Shown: positions 16,990 to 25,079 of the stretch, one piece after another
Position numbering within the stretch: position 1 is the stretch's first letter
How the letters are laid out: every line of letters begins with the position of its first letter
Assembly: GCF_002243345.2 (NCBI RefSeq)
Contig: NZ_CP022655.2
Span: 523,001 to 587,000, forward strand
Reading direction: 5' to 3'
DNA length: 64,000 bases
From: Paenibacillus sp. RUD330
GTDB lineage: Bacteria; Bacillota; Bacilli; Paenibacillales; Paenibacillaceae
Translations under genes and position numbers: made by a program
The notes under the pieces: model-generated
The model's database searches: none
Seen by the model: only the letters and a program-made list of their open reading frames with translations
Told to the model about the DNA's origin: nothing

Positions 16990-18708
16990 GTGTACAAAAA
17001 GACAGGATTGACACTGGCAGCACTGATGATCGCAGGCAGCGTGCTTGCAGCATGCGGCGACGGCAACAATAACAGCAACTCCGGCAACACCGGCGGAGAA
17101 GCGGCCGGCAACACGGCAACGAACAGCGCCGAAAACACCGGCGGAGAAGCAGCCGGCAACCTGGCCGCAGATCAAGTCTTCCGCATGAACCTCACTTCCG
17201 AGCCTCCTACTTTGGACCCGGCTCTGATGCAGGACAACGTGTCCGGCACGGTTGCAGACGGCCTGTTCGAAGGTCTGATGACGACCAACAAAGATGGCGA
17301 AGTCGTAGAGGGCATGGCTGAGAAAGTAGACGTATCCGATGACGGCAAGACGTATACGTTCCACATTCGCCAAGGCACCAAATGGTCCACCGGCAACCCG
17401 GTCACGGCCCATGACTTTGAATTCTCCTGGAAGCGCACTCTGGATCCGAAGGCCGCTACTCCGGCTCCTTACGCTTACCAGCTCTACTACCTGGCCGGCG
17501 CTGAAGAGTACAACACGGGCAAAGGCAGCGTAGATGCTGTCGGCGTCAAGGCAGTCGACGACAACACTCTCGAAGTCAAGCTGGTCAACCCGACGACCTA
17601 CTTCCTCAGCCTGCAGACGTTCTACACGTACTTCCCTGTAGACAAAGTCGCTGTCGAAAAGGATGCGAACTGGGCCAACGAAGCGGCGACGTTCTCCAGC
17701 AACGGACCGTTCAAGCTGTCCGCATGGAAGCACAACGACTCCGTTGAGCTCGTTCCGAACGACGGCTACTACGGCAAAGCCGACGTGAAGCTGCAAAAAG
17801 TCCAGTTCTCCATGATCGCTGACTCCAACACCGAGTTCAACAGCTTCAAAACGGGCAAGCTGGACTGGGCTGGAGCACCGACCGGCACGATTCCGCTGCC
17901 GCAGCTGGCCAAGCTCCGCAAAGACAATGACCCAAGCCTTCAAATCAAAGATACGGCGAACACGTACTTCTACATCTTCAACCAGTCGAAGAAGCCGTTC
18001 AACAACGCCAAGGTCCGCAAAGCCCTCTCGATGGCGATCGACCGCCAGCTGCTGATCGACCGCGTCGTATCCGGCGGCCAAAAACCGGCCTTCGGCTTCG
18101 TACCGCCGAGCATCACCGGCGAAGCGAAGAGCTTCCGCGAGGAAACGCAGGACGCTTACTTCAAGGAAGACGTCGCTCAAGCGAAAACGCTGCTTGCCGA
18201 AGGCCTGAAAGAAGAAGGCATGGCTTCCTTCCCTGCGACGACGCTGCTCTTCAACACCTCCGATGCGCATAAGCAAATCGCTGAAGCTGTAGTCGACATG
18301 TGGAAAACGAACCTCGGCATCGAAGTGAAGCCGGAAGTCCAAGAGTGGAAAGTCTTCCTGAAAAACCGTACCGCTCTGAACTACGACATCGCCCGCGCAG
18401 GCTGGGGCGCCGACTACAACGATGCCATGACGTTCCTCGACCTGTACGTAACGGGCGGCGGCAACAACGACATCGGCCACAAAAACCCAGAGTACGACAA
18501 GCTCATCAAAGACGCTTACGCCTCCCCGAACCAAGCTGAGCGCGTGAAGCTGATGGCGCAAGCCGAAAAAATCCTCATTGAGGATGAAATGGCTGTACTG
18601 CCGATCTACTACTACACGAGCTCCGAGCTGGTAAATCCTAAACTCAAAGGCGTTACCGTGAACTACGCAGGCAACATCAACTACAACAACGGTTACTTTG
18701 AGAAATAA
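16990..18708 (+). CDS. oppA: Oligopeptide ABC transporter substrate-binding lipoprotein OppA
   Basis: A 572-residue family-5 binding protein. The signal peptide ends in a lipobox (SVLAAC, Cys about 22) and is followed by a Gly/Asn/Glu-rich linker in which GNTGGEAAGN-like segments occur twice. The mature protein begins VFRMNLTSEPPTLDPALMQDN and shows DGLFEGLMTTNKDG, HIRQGTKWSTGNPVTAHDFEFSWKRTLDP and WGADYNDAMTFLDLY, typical of OppA/DppE. The start is the GTG at 16990, with GAGGGG upstream. Expression probably exceeds that of the rest of the operon because a strong hairpin follows. Confidence 0.93.
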   Translation: MYKKTGLTLAALMIAGSVLAACGDGNNNSNSGNTGGEAAGNTATNSAENTGGEAAGNLAADQVFRMNLTSEPPTLDPALMQDNVSGTVADGLFEGLMTTNKDGEVVEGMAEKVDVSDDGKTYTFHIRQGTKWSTGNPVTAHDFEFSWKRTLDPKAATPAPYAYQLYYLAGAEEYNTGKGSVDAVGVKAVDDNTLEVKLVNPTTYFLSLQTFYTYFPVDKVAVEKDANWANEAATFSSNGPFKLSAWKHNDSVELVPNDGYYGKADVKLQKVQFSMIADSNTEFNSFKTGKLDWAGAPTGTIPLPQLAKLRKDNDPSLQIKDTANTYFYIFNQSKKPFNNAKVRKALSMAIDRQLLIDRVVSGGQKPAFGFVPPSITGEAKSFREETQDAYFKEDVAQAKTLLAEGLKEEGMASFPATTLLFNTSDAHKQIAEAVVDMWKTNLGIEVKPEVQEWKVFLKNRTALNYDIARAGWGADYNDAMTFLDLYVTGGGNNDIGHKNPEYDKLIKDAYASPNQAERVKLMAQAEKILIEDEMAVLPIYYYTSSELVNPKLKGVTVNYAGNINYNNGYFEK

Positions 18709-18736
18709 GCCATACCGCTGAACAGCTGACAGAGAG

Positions 18737-18809
18737 AAGAAGGGATCGCGGCTGGAGCCGCCGTCCGGTGCTGGACACCGGACCGTCTCCGGCCGTCCCT
18801 TCTTTCTTT
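18737..18809 (+). terminator. Attenuating terminator between oppA and oppB
   Basis: A long stem: AAGAAGGGA (18737-18745) pairs with TCCCTTCTT (18796-18804), and inside it TCCGGTG pairs with CACCGGA; TTTCTTT follows. Partial read-through would give more binding protein than permease. Confidence 0.8.
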
Positions 18810-18843
18810 GCGGTTGGGCTGGGTAACGAAAAGAGGTGCTGGA

Positions 18844-19767
18844 ATGTTTCGATTCATCGTTCGGAGGCTCATCAATATCGTCATCTCGCTCGTCGTGCTT
18901 GCGTCAGCGACGTTTTTCCTGATGAAAGCCGTTCCGGGCAACCCTTTCCTTAACGAAAAAAACTCGCAGGCCACCATTGATGCGATGATGAAATATTATG
19001 GTCTGGACAAGCCTTTGTGGCAGCAATACCTGACCTATATGAAAAATCTGTTCCAGGGTGAATTGGGCGAATCGCTCAAAACTCCGGGCCGGATGGTCAC
19101 TGACATCATCTCCCAATCCTTCGGCAATTCCCTCAAGCTCGGCCTCGTGGCCGTTGTCGTATCCGTCATCGTCGGCGTGGCGCTCGGCATGATTGCCGCG
19201 ATGTACAACCGCAAGCTCATCGACAAGCTGGCCGTTTTCATCGCCATTCTGGGCATTTCCATTCCGAACTTTGTCGTCGGTTCCGTCATGCAGTATCTGC
19301 TCGGCGTCAAGGTAACCTGGTTCAACGTCGCCGGCCTAGCCGGACCGATGGATTACGTCCTGCCTACGATCGCGCTCTCTGCGCTGCCGATCGCCTTCAT
19401 CACCCGTTTGACACGCTCCTCCATGCTCGAAGTGCTGACCGCGGACTACATCCGCACAGCCAAGGCAAAGGGACTGTCCCCTGTTCGAATCGTCCTGCGC
19501 CACGGCTTGCGCAATGCGATCCTGCCGGTCGTCACCTATCTCGGCCCGATGAGCGCCAACGTCATCACCGGCTCCGTCGTCGTCGAAAAAATCTATTCCA
19601 TCGCAGGCTTGGGCAAATTCTTCACGGACAGCATCGCGAACCGCGATTACCCGCTGATTATGGGCATCACGCTGTTTTACGCGATCATTCTCATGGTGGC
19701 AAGGTTCCTGGCCGATATCGGCTACGCGCTGGTGGATCCGCGCATGAAGAAGAGCAAAGGAGGCTGA
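18844..19767 (+). CDS. oppB: Oligopeptide ABC transporter permease OppB
   Basis: A 307-residue permease of the DppB/OppB type with six spans. It opens MFRFIVRRLINIVISLVVLA, has the periplasmic FLNEKNSQATIDAMMKYYGL segment and the coupling loop LEVLTADYIRTAKAKGLSP. The ATG at 18844 is chosen because GAGGTG precedes it and the protein then starts as family members do. It forms the channel with OppC, whose gene begins eight bases after the stop. Confidence 0.95.
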   Translation: MFRFIVRRLINIVISLVVLASATFFLMKAVPGNPFLNEKNSQATIDAMMKYYGLDKPLWQQYLTYMKNLFQGELGESLKTPGRMVTDIISQSFGNSLKLGLVAVVVSVIVGVALGMIAAMYNRKLIDKLAVFIAILGISIPNFVVGSVMQYLLGVKVTWFNVAGLAGPMDYVLPTIALSALPIAFITRLTRSSMLEVLTADYIRTAKAKGLSPVRIVLRHGLRNAILPVVTYLGPMSANVITGSVVVEKIYSIAGLGKFFTDSIANRDYPLIMGITLFYAIILMVARFLADIGYALVDPRMKKSKGG

Positions 19768-19774
19768 TTCCAAC

Positions 19775-20716
19775 ATGGACAACACAACTGACCAACGCCG
19801 GCCTTTGCCGGATCCGAAAAAGTTCATTCCGCTGAAGAAGCGGGAGAACATCCAGCAGCAAATGGCGCCAAGTTATACGACCTGGAAGCTCGCGATGATG
19901 AAGCTGACTTCCAACAAGTTCGCCATGGCTGGCGGCGTCGTTCTGATTCTGCTCATTCTGATGGCCATCTTCGGCCCGATGATGACCAAATACGACTTCC
20001 GCACGACCAGCCTGCTCAATTCCTTCCTGCCTCCCGGAGGCGACCATTACTTCGGCACCGACGACCTCGGACGCGATATATTCGCACGCAGCTGGAAGGG
20101 CGCGCAAATCTCTCTGACCGTGGGCATCATCGCCGCGCTTGCCGACGTCATACTCGGCATCATCATCGGCGGCATCATGGGCTTCTTCGGCGGCAAAGTC
20201 GATGAAGTGCTCAACAAGATCACGGAAATCCTCTATTCGATTCCTTACCTGCTCGTCGTTATCCTGCTCGGCGTCGTGCTCGGACAAGGCATGCTCACCA
20301 TCATCATCGCCCTTAGCGCGACGGGATGGATCAACATGGCCTGGATCGTGCGGGGCCAGATCAAGCAGCTCAAAAATCAGGAATACGTCCTGGCCGCTCA
20401 AGCTGTCGGTTCCGGCGGATTCCGCATCCTTTTCAAACATCTGATTCCGAATACGATGGGCCCTATCATCGTCACGATGACGCTTACCGTTCCGAGCGCG
20501 ATTTTCGCCGAAGCCTTCCTGAGCTTCCTCGGTCTAGGCGTTCAATCCCCGGCAGCTTCATGGGGAACGATGATCAACGATTCGATCGTAAGTTATCAGC
20601 TGTATCCTTGGACGCTTCTGTTCCCGGCCGGACTTCTCTGTATCGCCATGCTGGCTTTCAACATTTTCGGCGATGGCCTGCGCGATGCATTCGATCCGAA
20701 AACCAAGGTGGAATAG
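19775..20716 (+). CDS. oppC: Oligopeptide ABC transporter permease OppC
   Basis: The second channel subunit, 313 residues. A cytoplasmic N-terminal region of about 45 residues is followed by the first span (FAMAGGVVLILLILMAIFGP), HYFGTDDLGRDIFARSWKGA, and the coupling loop LKNQEYVLAAQAVGSGGF. It ends ALGDGLRDAFDPK-like (FGDGLRDAFDPKTKVE). The ribosome site AAGGAGG overlaps the end of oppB. After the stop there are 294 non-coding bases before oppD in which I see no gene and no clear terminator. Confidence 0.95.
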   Translation: MDNTTDQRRPLPDPKKFIPLKKRENIQQQMAPSYTTWKLAMMKLTSNKFAMAGGVVLILLILMAIFGPMMTKYDFRTTSLLNSFLPPGGDHYFGTDDLGRDIFARSWKGAQISLTVGIIAALADVILGIIIGGIMGFFGGKVDEVLNKITEILYSIPYLLVVILLGVVLGQGMLTIIIALSATGWINMAWIVRGQIKQLKNQEYVLAAQAVGSGGFRILFKHLIPNTMGPIIVTMTLTVPSAIFAEAFLSFLGLGVQSPAASWGTMINDSIVSYQLYPWTLLFPAGLLCIAMLAFNIFGDGLRDAFDPKTKVE

Positions 20717-21010
20717 AAAGACCCGACTCTCGAAAGCTCTGTCTCCGCTGCTGCTGAGACGGGCAGCCGGATGACTTCTATACCCAACAAGATGAAGTTG
20801 AAAGGCTTGCTGTTCGGCGCAGCAGACGGAATGTCCCTGGAAAAGCGACAGCGCTCGCCTTTGAAGATCGGATTCCAACCCTGAACGGGGTTGGACAATG
20901 AAGGAATCCGGCATTCAACAGCGATTGAAAGGGACATCCGGTCTGCGAAGCGCATCGATAGCGACATTCGACTTACTAGCTACCACCGACATGAGGAAGG
21001 TGAAACTCTT

Positions 21011-21988
21011 ATGGAACCGATTCTTACAGTCGACGACCTGCGCGTCTCTTTCCGGGTCCGCGGCGGCGAAGTGCAGGCCGTACGCGGCGTCTCCTTCTCC
21101 ATGGAAAAAGGAGAGGCGCTGGCAATCGTCGGCGAGTCCGGATCCGGCAAGAGCGTCACGGCCCAATCCATTATGCGTCTGATTCCTACGCCTCCGGGCG
21201 TATTCAAGGACGGCTCGATCGTTTTCGAAGGCAGCGACCTGCTGAAGAAGACCGAGAAGCAAATGGAATCCGTACGCGGCCGCGATATCGGCATGATATT
21301 CCAGGATCCCATGACATCGCTCAATCCGACGATGACCATCGGCGGACAGATTATTGAAGTGCTGGTCCGCCATCAGAATATGTCTCGCGGCGACGCCGAG
21401 AAGCGCGCCGTCGAAATGCTGCGGATCGTCGGCATTCCGAATCCGGAAGCCCGCGTCAAGCAGTATCCGCATGAATTCTCCGGCGGCATGCGCCAGCGCG
21501 CGATGATCGCCATCGCGCTGAGCTGCGATCCTACGCTGCTCATCGCCGATGAGCCGACGACAGCTCTTGACGTCACGATTCAGGCTCAGATCCTTCAGGT
21601 CATGAAGGACATGCAGGAGAAGCTCGGCACATCGATCATCCTTATCACTCATGATCTTGGCATCGTGGCCGATATGTGTGATAAAGTTATTGTCATGTAT
21701 GCCGGACAGGTCGTGGAGCGAGGCGACAAGTTCGAGATCTTTAGAAACCCTCAGCATCCGTACACCCAAGGACTTCTGAAATCCTTGCCGCGCATGGATC
21801 AGAGAAAAGACGAGCCGCTGATTCCAATCGAAGGCACGCCTCCGGATATGGCCAACCCGCCTCACGGCTGCCCGTTCGCGGCCCGCTGCCCGCACGCGAT
21901 GGAAGTATGCGTCGAAGTCGATCCGTATATGTTCACGCACAGCCCGACCCATGAATCCAAGTGCTGGCTTCACGCCAAGCCGGAGTAA
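21011..21988 (+). CDS. oppD: Oligopeptide ABC transporter ATPase OppD
   Basis: A 325-residue ABC ATPase. Walker [13 protein letters not shown] (about 40-51), Q-loop in [14 protein letters not shown], signature [12 protein letters not shown], Walker [15 protein letters not shown] and the switch His in ILITHDLGI are intact. The C-terminal oligopeptide/dipeptide extension carries the conserved cysteines [15 protein letters not shown] start it at the ATG at 21011, after GAGGAAGG; the upstream open frame has no initiation signal. oppF begins 14 bases downstream. Confidence 0.94.
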   Translation: MEPILTVDDLRVSFRVRGGEVQAVRGVSFSMEKGEALAIVGESGSGKSVTAQSIMRLIPTPPGVFKDGSIVFEGSDLLKKTEKQMESVRGRDIGMIFQDPMTSLNPTMTIGGQIIEVLVRHQNMSRGDAEKRAVEMLRIVGIPNPEARVKQYPHEFSGGMRQRAMIAIALSCDPTLLIADEPTTALDVTIQAQILQVMKDMQEKLGTSIILITHDLGIVADMCDKVIVMYAGQVVERGDKFEIFRNPQHPYTQGLLKSLPRMDQRKDEPLIPIEGTPPDMANPPHGCPFAARCPHAMEVCVEVDPYMFTHSPTHESKCWLHAKPE

Positions 21989-22002
21989 GGAGGACGAACA
22001 GT

Positions 22003-22974
22003 ATGAGCAACAGCAATCATGCGATGCTGGATGTAAACGACCTCAGCAAGTTCTTCGATGTCGGCAAGAACAAGACGCTGAAGGCCGTGAACGGACTGAA
22101 TTTGTCCATCCGCAAGGGCGAAACGCTCGGCATGGTCGGCGAATCCGGCTGCGGCAAGTCGACGGCCGGACGCACGATCATGCGTCTGTACGAGCCGACC
22201 TCCGGATCGGTCAACTTCAACGGCGAGAACATCTACTCGATGAAGGGCGCCAAGCTCAAGGCTCTGCGCCGCGAGATGCAGATGGTGTTCCAGGATCCTT
22301 ACGCCTCCCTCAATCCACGCTGGACGGTCGAGAACATCATCGCCGAGCCGCTGGATGTGCACGGCCTGACGCCGAGCAAGAAGGAGCGCAAGCTGGCCGT
22401 CGAGAGGCTTCTCGACAAGGTCGGCCTGAACCCGTCCCATCTGACACGTTACCCGCATGAATTCTCCGGCGGCCAACGCCAGCGGATCGGCATCGCCCGC
22501 TCGCTCGCGGTCGATCCGAAGTTCATCGTGGCGGACGAGCCGATCTCGGCGCTCGATGTGTCCATCCAGGCTCAGGTCGTCAACCTTCTGCAGAACCTGC
22601 AGAAGACGGAAGGCCTGACCTACCTGTTCATCGCGCATGACCTGGCGATGGTCAAGCATATCAGCGACCGGATCGCAGTCATGTATCTCGGCAAGCTGGT
22701 GGAGATCGCGGAAAGCGACGATCTGTACGCAGACCCGCGCCATCCGTATACCCAAGCGCTGCTGTCGTCCATTCCGGTACCGGATCCAGACTTCGAGGCG
22801 ACCAAGGAACGCATCGTGCTTCGCGGCGATCTGCCAAGCCCGATCAGCCCTCCGAGCGGCTGCCCGTTCCGTACACGCTGCCCGGCAGCTACGGAGCGCT
22901 GCGCGGCCGAAGTTCCGGAGCTGCGCCAAGTCGGTTCGAGCCCTGGCCATCTGGCTGCTTGCCATTATGCTTAA
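22003..22974 (+). CDS. oppF: Oligopeptide ABC transporter ATPase OppF
   Basis: The second ATPase, 323 residues, heterodimer partner of OppD. Walker A GESGCGKSTAGRTIMRL, Q-loop MVFQDPYASLNPRW, signature FSGGQRQRIGIARSL, Walker B FIVADEPISALDVS and His-switch FIAHDLAMV are present, with the C-terminal CPFRTRCPAATERC cluster. The ATG at 22003 follows TAAGGAGG. With this gene the opp system is complete: binding protein, two permeases and two ATPases. Confidence 0.94.
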   Translation: MSNSNHAMLDVNDLSKFFDVGKNKTLKAVNGLNLSIRKGETLGMVGESGCGKSTAGRTIMRLYEPTSGSVNFNGENIYSMKGAKLKALRREMQMVFQDPYASLNPRWTVENIIAEPLDVHGLTPSKKERKLAVERLLDKVGLNPSHLTRYPHEFSGGQRQRIGIARSLAVDPKFIVADEPISALDVSIQAQVVNLLQNLQKTEGLTYLFIAHDLAMVKHISDRIAVMYLGKLVEIAESDDLYADPRHPYTQALLSSIPVPDPDFEATKERIVLRGDLPSPISPPSGCPFRTRCPAATERCAAEVPELRQVGSSPGHLAACHYA

Positions 22975-22992
22975 CGCTTTTCAGATCGAGAG

Positions 22993-23028
22993 CCTCTGGT
23001 GTCCTTTGCGGATGCCGGAGGTTTTTTT
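22993..23028 (+). terminator. Terminator of the opp operon
   Basis: CCTCTGG (22993-22999) pairs with CCGGAGG (23015-23021, one G-U) and is followed by seven T. Confidence 0.85.
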
Positions 23029-23224
23029 ATGTCTTGATTCGAAAAGCGAGTAGGGAATGAAGGGGACTCCATGGACTCCATGGCTTGCGGAAGGGGGCTG
23101 CCATATATTCGGAATGGTTGAACTCGGCTCTGCCACGCGTCATCAACGGGAGCAAGCCCCGGCTTGAGCGTTGATGGAATTCCTTGATCTCCATTTCAAA
23201 CAGGTGGATTTGTTCGTAGGTCAT
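23027..23224 (-). CDS. Small hypothetical protein (65 residues)
   Basis: The ATG at 23224 is preceded on the minus strand by AAGGAGAG at good distance, which is the main reason to call it. The protein starts MTYEQIHLFEMEIKEFHQR, an acidic amphipathic helix, and continues with a basic, aromatic-rich tail (RKPWSPWSPLHSLLAFRIKT). No family was recognised. Its stop overlaps the T-run of the opp terminator, so the two genes converge tightly. Confidence 0.45.
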   Translation of the reverse strand: MTYEQIHLFEMEIKEFHQRSSRGLLPLMTRGRAEFNHSEYMAAPFRKPWSPWSPLHSLLAFRIKT

Positions 23225-23439
23225 GAATGCACTCTCCTTAATCGGAATAAAAGGCGGTCGTTCTTCCGTTCTGTACTTCCTTATCTTAGGAGCCTGCAGT
23301 GACAACAGTCTGTCAGCAATGGAAAACAACCGGAACAAATGTTCCGATGAGGATAGGCTTTAATCCATAAGGGCTTGTGAGATCAAGCGGGGATATGGCC
23401 GGTGCGTGAAACGCTGCGCTTGAAAAGGAGTCTGGCCAT

Positions 23440-23552
23440 GCAAAAGAGACCATGGGCATGCAATAAAGCGCATAGCAAAGAGTCCATAGGCAAGAGCGAA
23501 GAGCCCATAAGCTTGATTTCATAGGCATGAAAAGATTCCATAGGCATGAAAA
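23440..23552 (-). repeat. Degenerate 19-25 bp repeats beyond the pspA terminator
   Basis: CATAGGCATGAAAAGATTC occurs at 23520-23538 and again, truncated, at 23539-23552. More diverged copies built on CATAGGC or CATAAGC lie upstream at about 23459-23515. The stretch from 23225 to 23440 shows nothing else. Confidence 0.5.
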
Positions 23553-23587
23553 AAAAGCCCTTCGGCAGACAACCGCTCGAAGGGCTT
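23549..23587 (-). terminator. Terminator of the pspA gene
   Basis: On the minus strand AAGCCCTTCG (23587-23578) pairs with CGAAGGGCTT, ten bases apart, and is followed by a run of T read from the A tract at 23549-23556. Confidence 0.85.
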
Positions 23588-23601
23588 CAGTTTAGTAGCC
23601 G

Positions 23602-24303
23602 TTATTCGCTTTTCATCTTGCGGCGGAGTTCGGCGAGCTGCTCGTCGATGACGGAGGCGCGGCCGGAATCCGGGGCCGGCGCCGACGGCTCATAGGAAGG
23701 AGCTGCTGAAGCTGCTGTGCCGGAGCCGGGCTTGTAGTCTCTGGAGAGCCCGAGCTGAGCTTCCCACTGAAGAATCTTCTCTTCGATGCGGTCGAAGCCG
23801 CGTGAAGCGATTCCCGGCTCGAAGCCATGGGAGAAGCTAGGCGCCTTGCGCTCTGCGGCAGCCTCTGCTTTTTGCAGGCGCTCGCTCAGATCGGAGCGCT
23901 TCTGGACAAGGCGGGCCAGCTCTTCCTGGGCGCCTTCGAGGCGGATATCCAGCTCGGCAGAAGCATGCTTCGCTTGATCGTACAGGCGGCCGTATTCAGC
24001 AGCCTGCTCCGAATAACGGAGCTTGGTCTCAAGGGCAAGGCGGGCTTCCGACTCGCGCCCTTCGGCCAAAGCCTCCTCGGCTTTGAGCTGGTTGTGCTGC
24101 GACAGCTGCTGACATTCATCGAGGCGCTGCTTGTAGGCGCGGGAAGCGGACTGCTGGCGGCTCAGCTCGCTTTTCATGCCGTCGATTTCCTCTTCCATGT
24201 TGCGGATGTACTGATTCATCATCAATACGGGATTTTCAAGCTTGCTGATGACTTCGTTGGCGGTAGCTTTGGTCAGGTTCATGATCCGGTCGAATACGCT
24301 CAT
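23602..24303 (-). CDS. pspA: PspA/IM30-family membrane stress protein
   Basis: A 233-residue coiled-coil protein of the phage-shock/IM30/LiaH family. The N-terminal amphipathic helix MSVFDRIMNLTKATANEVIS binds membranes, followed by ENPVLMMNQYIRNMEEEID and long heptad-rich helices to about residue 160. A Pro/Ala/Ser linker (195-215) leads to the short final helix VIDEQLAELRRKMKS. Such proteins polymerise on damaged cytoplasmic membranes. I use the ATG at 24303, eight bases from AAAGGAG; the GTG at 24312 is too close to it. A PspC-domain gene lies just upstream on the same strand. Confidence 0.9.
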   Translation of the reverse strand: MSVFDRIMNLTKATANEVISKLENPVLMMNQYIRNMEEEIDGMKSELSRQQSASRAYKQRLDECQQLSQHNQLKAEEALAEGRESEARLALETKLRYSEQAAEYGRLYDQAKHASAELDIRLEGAQEELARLVQKRSDLSERLQKAEAAAERKAPSFSHGFEPGIASRGFDRIEEKILQWEAQLGLSRDYKPGSGTAASAAPSYEPSAPAPDSGRASVIDEQLAELRRKMKSE

Positions 24304-24368
24304 GGGATGCACTCCTTTATAGTGGGTATGGCAGGCTTTATCGGTGCGGAATGGATGACGGTCCCGTC

Positions 24369-24602
24369 TTAACGATAGGTGTAGGAATCAGGCGGAGGCG
24401 GTGCCGCGAAGCCGGACTCCTTGGGAAGGACAACGGCGGCGGCGGCATAGATCAGGAGGGCCGTACCGCAGCTGAATACGGCTGCGGCGATGAAGCCGAT
24501 CCGGAGCAATCCGGGATCAATGCCGTATGTGCGGCCGATTCCTCCGCATACCCCCGCAAGCTTGCGATCTGTGCGCGAACGATACAAGGTTCTCATACTC
24601 AT
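24369..24602 (-). CDS. PspC-domain membrane protein
   Basis: A 77-residue protein with one PspC domain: LYRSRTDRKLAGVCGGIGRT followed by YGIDPGLLRIGFIAAAVF and a second hydrophobic stretch GTALLIYAAAAVVLP. The ending is Pro-rich and cytoplasmic. PspC proteins take part in envelope-stress sensing, and the neighbouring pspA on the same strand, 66 bases downstream, suggests a shared transcript. The ATG at 24602 follows AGAGGAG; an in-frame ATG two codons later is possible. Confidence 0.88.
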   Translation of the reverse strand: MSMRTLYRSRTDRKLAGVCGGIGRTYGIDPGLLRIGFIAAAVFSCGTALLIYAAAAVVLPKESGFAAPPPPDSYTYR

Positions 24603-24832
24603 GCATTCTCCTCTTGATGCGGCGCCCTGCGGCGCTGCTTGATGTCCTTATTGTACCTCCTTGCCGGGAACGGCGACACGGACTCCCGAATGTAATTGCA
24701 CCTGGACCCGAGACCGGGCTTGCCTCCGCCCCCGGCATGTGAGCGCCGCCGAGGGGACATGCGATGAATGAAATGGCCGGCGGCTTCACAAGATAACATC
24801 GCTTCACATTTCGATATCCGGGAGGTCCGCTC

Positions 24833-24985
24833 ATGGGCAAGAACAAAGCATCCAAAGCAGAGGTCCAATCCACGAAGCTGAATACATTTTCTGAAAATGA
24901 CACCGAATTTTCCAATGAGCTGACTTCGGACGCCAAAGCGGCATTCAGCGGCAAGGCGACCAAAGCAAACCGCAAAAAAAGCTAA
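24833..24985 (+). CDS. Small basic protein (50 residues), YfhD/spore-protein-like
   Basis: ATG at 24833 follows GGGAGG, and a clean terminator lies immediately downstream, so this looks like a real monocistronic gene. The protein begins MGKNKASKAEVQSTKLNTFS and ends KATKANRKKS, with the motif DTEFSNEL in the middle. The xxEFSxEL motif between Lys-rich ends recalls small Bacillales proteins such as YfhD and some small acid-soluble spore proteins. I cannot assign it firmly. A role in the spore is possible. Confidence 0.7.
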   Translation: MGKNKASKAEVQSTKLNTFSENDTEFSNELTSDAKAAFSGKATKANRKKS

Positions 24986-24987
24986 GC

Positions 24988-25020
24988 AAAAGTCCCCCGC
25001 TGGATGCGGGGGACTTTACA
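24988..25020 (+). terminator. Terminator of the small basic protein gene
   Basis: AAAGTCCCCCGC (24989-25000) pairs perfectly with GCGGGGGACTTT (25006-25017) around a five-base loop. Confidence 0.85.
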
Positions 25021-25079
25021 TAGAACGATGCGCCGGTACGGCGAAGAGGCGGATTTGCTCCTGCAACAGCCTGTGAAGC

